Shown piece by piece: positions 6,294-9,179 of a stretch of 9,179 nucleotides of DNA; positions within the stretch are counted from its first letter, which is position 1; every line of letters begins with the position of its first letter. Source of the DNA: Spirochaetia bacterium (GTDB taxonomy: Bacteria > Spirochaetota > Spirochaetia > Treponematales > Rectinemataceae); the NCBI GenBank assembly GCA_021286925.1, contig JAJTBL010000049.1, positions 1 through 9,179 on the forward strand, given 5' to 3'. The translations under genes and the position numbers were made by a program. The notes under the pieces are model-generated. The model was not told where the DNA came from, did no database searches, and saw only the letters and a list, made by a program, of their open reading frames with translations.

Positions 6294-7384
6294 TCCTGAC
6301 CTCCCTCAGCGGATGCATTCTTTTTGCTGGCGAGCTTATCCAGGATCATCTTGATACCATACTGCATGGCGACAAAGAGAACGATTGATGCCTGGATGAT
6401 CCCGACGATCTCCTTCGGAATGCCCTGCGACTGCATCAAGGGCTGGGCAGCCTTGAGCATACCGAACAGCAGACCGGCAAAGAGGATGCCGCTCGCTTCG
6501 TTGGCGCCGACCAGGGCGACCGCGATACCATCAAAGCCGTAGCCTTCCGATGCAGGCAAAGCGCGGCCGAAATTGAAGGTGCCGTTGGTTATGACGGCAC
6601 CCGCAAGACCGGCGAAGGCGCCGGCGATCATCATGGAGAGGATGATGTTGCGGTTGACCTTCATGCCCGCGTAGCGTGCCGCTTCCTTGTTATAGCCGAC
6701 CGCCCGCAGGGAATATCCGAACGTCGTCTTGTTGATGATAAAGGAAAAGGCGAGCAAGGCCAGGATGACCGGAACGAATCCCCAGTTGAGCCGGGATCCG
6801 TTGGTCAGGCTTTCCAGCATGGGGTCTTTCAGCAAAGCCGATTGCGGGAAAAAGGCCGTTTTGACCCGGTCCACGGATCCGAAAACGTTGAGAATGGTAA
6901 AATTGTTGAGGTGAAAGGCGATGTAGTTCATCATGATGGTGACGACAACTTCATGGACGTTGAAACGAGCCTTCAGAAGACCCGGGATGCCTCCCCAGAG
7001 GGCGCCTGCCAACAGCGCGGCGAGCAGGACCAGGGGGACATGGACAGCCGCCGGTGCTACCACAAGCAGTGAAACAGCGGTCGCGGCAAGGGAACCCACC
7101 ATAAGCTGGCCTTCAGCGCCGATGCTGAAAAGCCCGGTCCTCGAAGCAAAGGCAAACGCAAGGCCGGTGAGGATAATGGGCATGGACTGGATGATGAATT
7201 CGCCGATATAGCGCGGATTGAAGGACATGCCATTCACCAGGTCGATGCCGGTAACCGCCCGGATCATGGCAGAAAACATGGAAACCGGCGACCTGCCGGT
7301 GGAGATGACGATGATAGAGCCCAGCAGAAAGCCCAAGAACACCGCGATGAGCGGCATCAATACTTTTTCGGTGCGTTTGGTCAT
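6290..7384 (-). CDS. Nucleoside-type ABC transporter permease (first membrane subunit, NupP/YufP-like)
   Basis: This 364-residue membrane protein of the BPD_transp_2 family is the larger permease of the same importer. An N-terminal membrane helix (about 10-28) is followed by a loop with NPRYIGEF typical of this subunit. The core motifs are AFASRTGLFSIGAEGQLMVG (78-97), FNVHEVVVTIMMNYIA (141-156), the ATPase-contacting loop AVGYNKEAARYAGMKV (228-243) and EGYGFDGIAVALVG (280-293). I estimate nine or ten membrane segments. The length fits the family. Its start codon overlaps the ATPase stop by ATGA, with AAGGGAGGAA just upstream, and its own stop overlaps the next permease start in the same way. 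Equal, coupled production of the three subunits is therefore expected. Confidence 0.93.
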   Translation of the reverse strand: MTKRTEKVLMPLIAVFLGFLLGSIIVISTGRSPVSMFSAMIRAVTGIDLVNGMSFNPRYIGEFIIQSMPIILTGLAFAFASRTGLFSIGAEGQLMVGSLAATAVSLLVVAPAAVHVPLVLLAALLAGALWGGIPGLLKARFNVHEVVVTIMMNYIAFHLNNFTILNVFGSVDRVKTAFFPQSALLKDPMLESLTNGSRLNWGFVPVILALLAFSFIINKTTFGYSLRAVGYNKEAARYAGMKVNRNIILSMMIAGAFAGLAGAVITNGTFNFGRALPASEGYGFDGIAVALVGANEASGILFAGLLFGMLKAAQPLMQSQGIPKEIVGIIQASIVLFVAMQYGIKMILDKLASKKNASAEGGQE

Positions 7385-8955
7385 GCGTTCCTCCCTTGGA
7401 CTGAAGCGCTTGTCTCAGACTGCCGCGCGGGGGGCACGTTTTTTCGCAGGGAGCCGGCCATCATCAGGCCGAGCTCGTTTTCGTCAGTCTCTTTGGCGTT
7501 GACAATGCCGACAATTTCGCCGTTGAAAATGACCGCAATGCGGTCGGACACGTCGAGGATTTCGTCAAGCTCGAGTGAAACCAGCAGGATCGCTTTGTCA
7601 TTGTCACGCTCAGCGATGATGCGCTTGTGGATGTACTCGATAGCGCCGACATCGAGGCCCCGAGTCGGCTGGGCGACGACCAGGACTTTCGGCGAGCGGT
7701 CAATTTCCCTGGCAACAATGGCTTTTTGCTGGTTGCCGCCTGACATGGACCTGGCCGGCGTATCGCCGCCCTGCCCCGACCGGACGTCGAACTCCCTGAT
7801 GAGGCGGTCGGCATTTTCGCGGATGGCCTTGGGATTCAGGATGCCCCAGTGGGCATAGGGCTTTTCATAATAGTTATGGATGACAAAGTTTTCGGAAAGC
7901 GTAAAATCCAGCACAAGCCCATGCTTCTGCCGGTCTTCCGGTATATGTCCAAGTCCTAGGTCCGTGCGCGCCTTGATGGATAGGGGGGTAATGTCGGTGT
8001 CGCCGACGAAGATCTTGCCTGATTCGATCCTGGTAAGGCCGGTCAGCGCCTGGACCAGCTCGGTCTGCCCGTTGCCGTCGATGCCGCACAAACCGAGCAC
8101 TTCGCCTTTCCGGACCTCTAGCGAAAGGTTTTTAACGCCGAGCACGCCCTTGTTATTCTTGACATTGAGGTTTTCAATCCGGAGCATGACTTCCTTCGGC
8201 TGGGCCGGCCCCTTGGCTACGTGGAAGCTGACTTCACGGCCTACCATCATTTCGGCCATCTGCTCTTCGGAAGCATCGGCCACCTTGACGGTTCCAACCA
8301 CCTTTCCCCTTCGGAGCACGGTGCAGATGTCGGCGACTTCCTTGATTTCCTTCAGTTTGTGGGTAATGAGGAGAATAGTCTTCCCCTCTTCCACCAGCCT
8401 CCGCATGATGTGCATGAGCTCATGGATTTCCTGCGGCGTCAGAACTGCGGTCGGCTCGTCAAAAATGAGCATCTCAGCATCGCGGTAGAGCATCTTGAGG
8501 ATCTCGACCCGCTGCTGCATGCCGACGGAAATGTCCTCGATTTTGGCTCGCGGGTCGACGGCCAGCCCATAGAGCTTGGAAATAGCCTCAACTTTCTGTT
8601 CTGCTGCACGGATATCGATGATGGGACCCTTCCGGGGCTCCATGCCGAGAATGATGTTTTCGGTAACGGTAAAATTATGTACCAGCTTGAAATGCTGGTG
8701 AACCATGCCGATGCCGAGGCGGGTTGCGACATTCGGGTCGGTTACCCGGACGTCTTTGCCTTTTATCCTGATCTTGCCTGCGTCAGGCTGATACAGCCCG
8801 AACAGGATGCTCATGAGAGTGGATTTTCCGGCGCCATTTTCACCCAGCAGGGCATGAATGCTGTGCTCTTCCACCTGGAGGGTAATGTTGTCGTTGGCTC
8901 TGATTCCGGGGAAATCCTTGGTGATATTGAGCATCTCAATGATGTATGCCACCAC
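7381..8955 (-). CDS. Nucleoside-type ABC transporter ATP-binding protein with two ATPase domains (NupO/YufO-like)
   Basis: This 524-residue protein powers uptake through the two permeases encoded downstream. Domain 1 is complete: Walker A GENGAGKST (38-46), Q-loop VHQHF (86-90), signature SVGMQQR (143-149), Walker B MLIFDEPTA (162-170) and switch histidine H199. Domain 2 keeps the signature MSGGNQQK (404-411), but its P-loop reads GIDGNGQTE (291-299) without the lysine, and Walker B reads VLVVAQPTRGLDVGA with Ala-Gln in place of Asp-Glu. This asymmetry is normal for the nucleoside/BMP branch and resembles the RbsA architecture, so I do not read it as damage. The start is GTG at 8955, the first of two adjacent GTG codons after TTTAGGGGG; the second GTG (8952) has slightly better spacing. 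The order ATPase, permease, permease is that of nupOPQ-type operons. The binding lipoprotein gene is not in the window and is presumably further right. Confidence 0.95.
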   Translation of the reverse strand: MVAYIIEMLNITKDFPGIRANDNITLQVEEHSIHALLGENGAGKSTLMSILFGLYQPDAGKIRIKGKDVRVTDPNVATRLGIGMVHQHFKLVHNFTVTENIILGMEPRKGPIIDIRAAEQKVEAISKLYGLAVDPRAKIEDISVGMQQRVEILKMLYRDAEMLIFDEPTAVLTPQEIHELMHIMRRLVEEGKTILLITHKLKEIKEVADICTVLRRGKVVGTVKVADASEEQMAEMMVGREVSFHVAKGPAQPKEVMLRIENLNVKNNKGVLGVKNLSLEVRKGEVLGLCGIDGNGQTELVQALTGLTRIESGKIFVGDTDITPLSIKARTDLGLGHIPEDRQKHGLVLDFTLSENFVIHNYYEKPYAHWGILNPKAIRENADRLIREFDVRSGQGGDTPARSMSGGNQQKAIVAREIDRSPKVLVVAQPTRGLDVGAIEYIHKRIIAERDNDKAILLVSLELDEILDVSDRIAVIFNGEIVGIVNAKETDENELGLMMAGSLRKNVPPARQSETSASVQGRNA

Positions 8956-8978
8956 GCGCCCCCTAAAGAGTGAATGCC

Positions 8979-9017
8979 TGAGGCTGTTTCAACAGCAAGC
9001 CGCTTTGAAAAGCCTCA
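8979..9017 (-). other. Stem-loop at the 5' end of the nucleoside transporter mRNA
   Basis: The minus strand TGAGGCT (9017-9011) plus TTTCAA (9010-9005) pairs with TTGAAA (8992-8987) and AGCCTCA (8985-8979). That is 13 pairs with one bulged base (8986) and a 12-base loop. The stem begins right where transcription from the promoter at 9025-9033 should start, and ends about 12 bases before the ribosome binding site AGGGGG. No T-tract follows, so it is not a terminator. mRNA stabilisation or leader regulation is inferred. Confidence 0.6.
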
Positions 9018-9024
9018 AGCTTTG

Positions 9025-9033
9025 ATTATAGCA
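9025..9033 (-). promoter_or_regulatory. Extended -10 promoter of the nucleoside transporter operon
   Basis: TGCTATAAT on the minus strand (9033-9025) is a perfect extended -10 element. No good -35 hexamer is visible at 15-18 bases upstream, as is common for extended -10 promoters. The start site should be near 9018, giving a leader of about 63 bases before the GTG start of the ATPase gene. Confidence 0.7.
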
Positions 9034-9040
9034 TATATTT

Positions 9041-9055
9041 CTGGTTTTTAACCAG
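9041..9055. promoter_or_regulatory. Inverted repeat in the -35 region of the nucleoside transporter promoter
   Basis: CTGGTT-TTT-AACCAG is a perfect inverted repeat with six-base arms and a three-base spacer. It lies 11 to 25 bases upstream of the -10 hexamer, where a dimeric activator or repressor would sit. No regulator gene is in the window, so its role is inferred from position only. Confidence 0.4.
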
Positions 9056-9076
9056 TCTATTGCCGGCCTTTCCAAA

Positions 9077-9101
9077 GGTGTGAACGAAAGAAAAACACAC
9101 C
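9077..9101. repeat. Short inverted repeat between the upstream terminator and the nucleoside operon promoter
   Basis: GGTGTG (9077-9082) and CACACC (9096-9101) form six-base arms around a 13-base AT-rich spacer. On the minus strand the loop is T-rich, but no T-tract follows the second arm, so it is not a terminator. Function unknown; chance is possible. The rest of 9056-9131 shows nothing I can name. Confidence 0.25.
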
Positions 9102-9131
9102 AGGTTTGCCGCCATTCCCAGCAGGCCCAAT

Positions 9132-9157
9132 AAAAAGGGCTGGCATGATGCCAGCCC
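9132..9157 (-). terminator. Intrinsic terminator of a minus-strand gene to the right of the window
   Basis: On the minus strand GGGCTGGCA (9157-9149) pairs perfectly with TGCCAGCCC (9145-9137) across a three-base loop and is followed by TTTTT (9136-9132), then ATTGGG. This is a strong intrinsic terminator for a gene transcribed right to left that ends near or beyond the right edge, plausibly the binding lipoprotein of the nucleoside transporter. Confidence 0.85.
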
Positions 9158-9179
9158 TATTCCTGAATTTTTCGAAATC

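Noticed and set aside
7660..7700. Apparent inactivation of the second ATPase domain (Ala-Gln in Walker B; lysine also missing from the P-loop coded near 8060-8085)
   Set aside because: This degenerate second site is usual in the nucleoside/BMP branch of sugar-type double ATPases, so it is not damage or novelty.
8221..8973. 250-codon open frame on the plus strand opposite the ATPase gene
   Set aside because: It lies fully antisense to a strongly recognisable ABC ATPase, has no family resemblance and no upstream ribosome binding site that I can see. Other long plus-strand frames (for example 3536-4090 and 7880-8488) are shadows of the same kind.
9018..9131. Purine riboswitch upstream of the nucleoside transporter
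   Set aside because: I looked for the conserved purine aptamer junction sequences in the minus-strand leader and did not find them, and most of this stretch lies upstream of the predicted transcription start.
9157..9179. Possible 3' end of an upstream gene (minus-strand frame ending in TAG at 9159-9157)
   Set aside because: Only six codons are visible before the TAG and the stop would overlap the terminator stem. This is too little to call a gene.

Overview
The window reads as an ordinary chromosomal stretch of a Gram-negative bacterium of moderate GC content. Every supported gene lies on the minus strand, so transcription runs from right to left. A spirochaete (Spirochaetota, Treponema/Spirochaeta-like) is my best guess. 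The reasons are a sugar-binding protein exported by a plain signal peptide ending in FA|Q instead of a lipobox, a small stand-alone cyclic-nucleotide-binding protein of a type I associate with treponemes, and a BMP/PnrA-type nucleoside ABC transporter. This assignment is inference, because there is no rRNA or other marker gene here.

Right part (8955 to 5340): a three-gene operon for a nucleoside-type ABC transporter. It encodes a double-domain ATPase and two different membrane permeases, and both junctions are 4-base ATGA overlaps. It has its own extended -10 promoter and an mRNA that should start with a strong stem-loop, and it ends in two hairpins, the second a good intrinsic terminator. 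The substrate-binding lipoprotein is not in the window. A terminator at the far right edge belongs to whatever gene lies upstream, plausibly that lipoprotein.

Middle (5225 to 3241): a single-gene unit encoding a GH13 subfamily 4 amylosucrase-type enzyme with all catalytic residues. Its extended -10 promoter directly follows the previous terminator and carries a perfect 12-base palindrome, TAAACCGGTTTA, of LacI-family operator type over the expected transcription start. A weak AT-rich terminator overlaps the stop codon.

Left part (3239 to 1): a membrane-bound GAF-GGDEF diguanylate cyclase with intact active site and I-site, then 45 bases later a 142-residue cyclic-nucleotide-binding protein without an output domain. 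After a 137-base gap comes a sugar-type extracellular solute-binding protein cut off by the left edge. That gap holds nested inverted repeats which can hide the ribosome binding site of the binding-protein gene or fold into two alternative small hairpins.

The probable overall theme is carbohydrate and nucleoside scavenging (uptake of sugar, intracellular use of sucrose or glucan, uptake of nucleosides) next to a second-messenger module. I saw no mobile element, CRISPR array, RNA gene or clear new multi-gene system. The less explained signals are the leader structures and the second-messenger gene pair.
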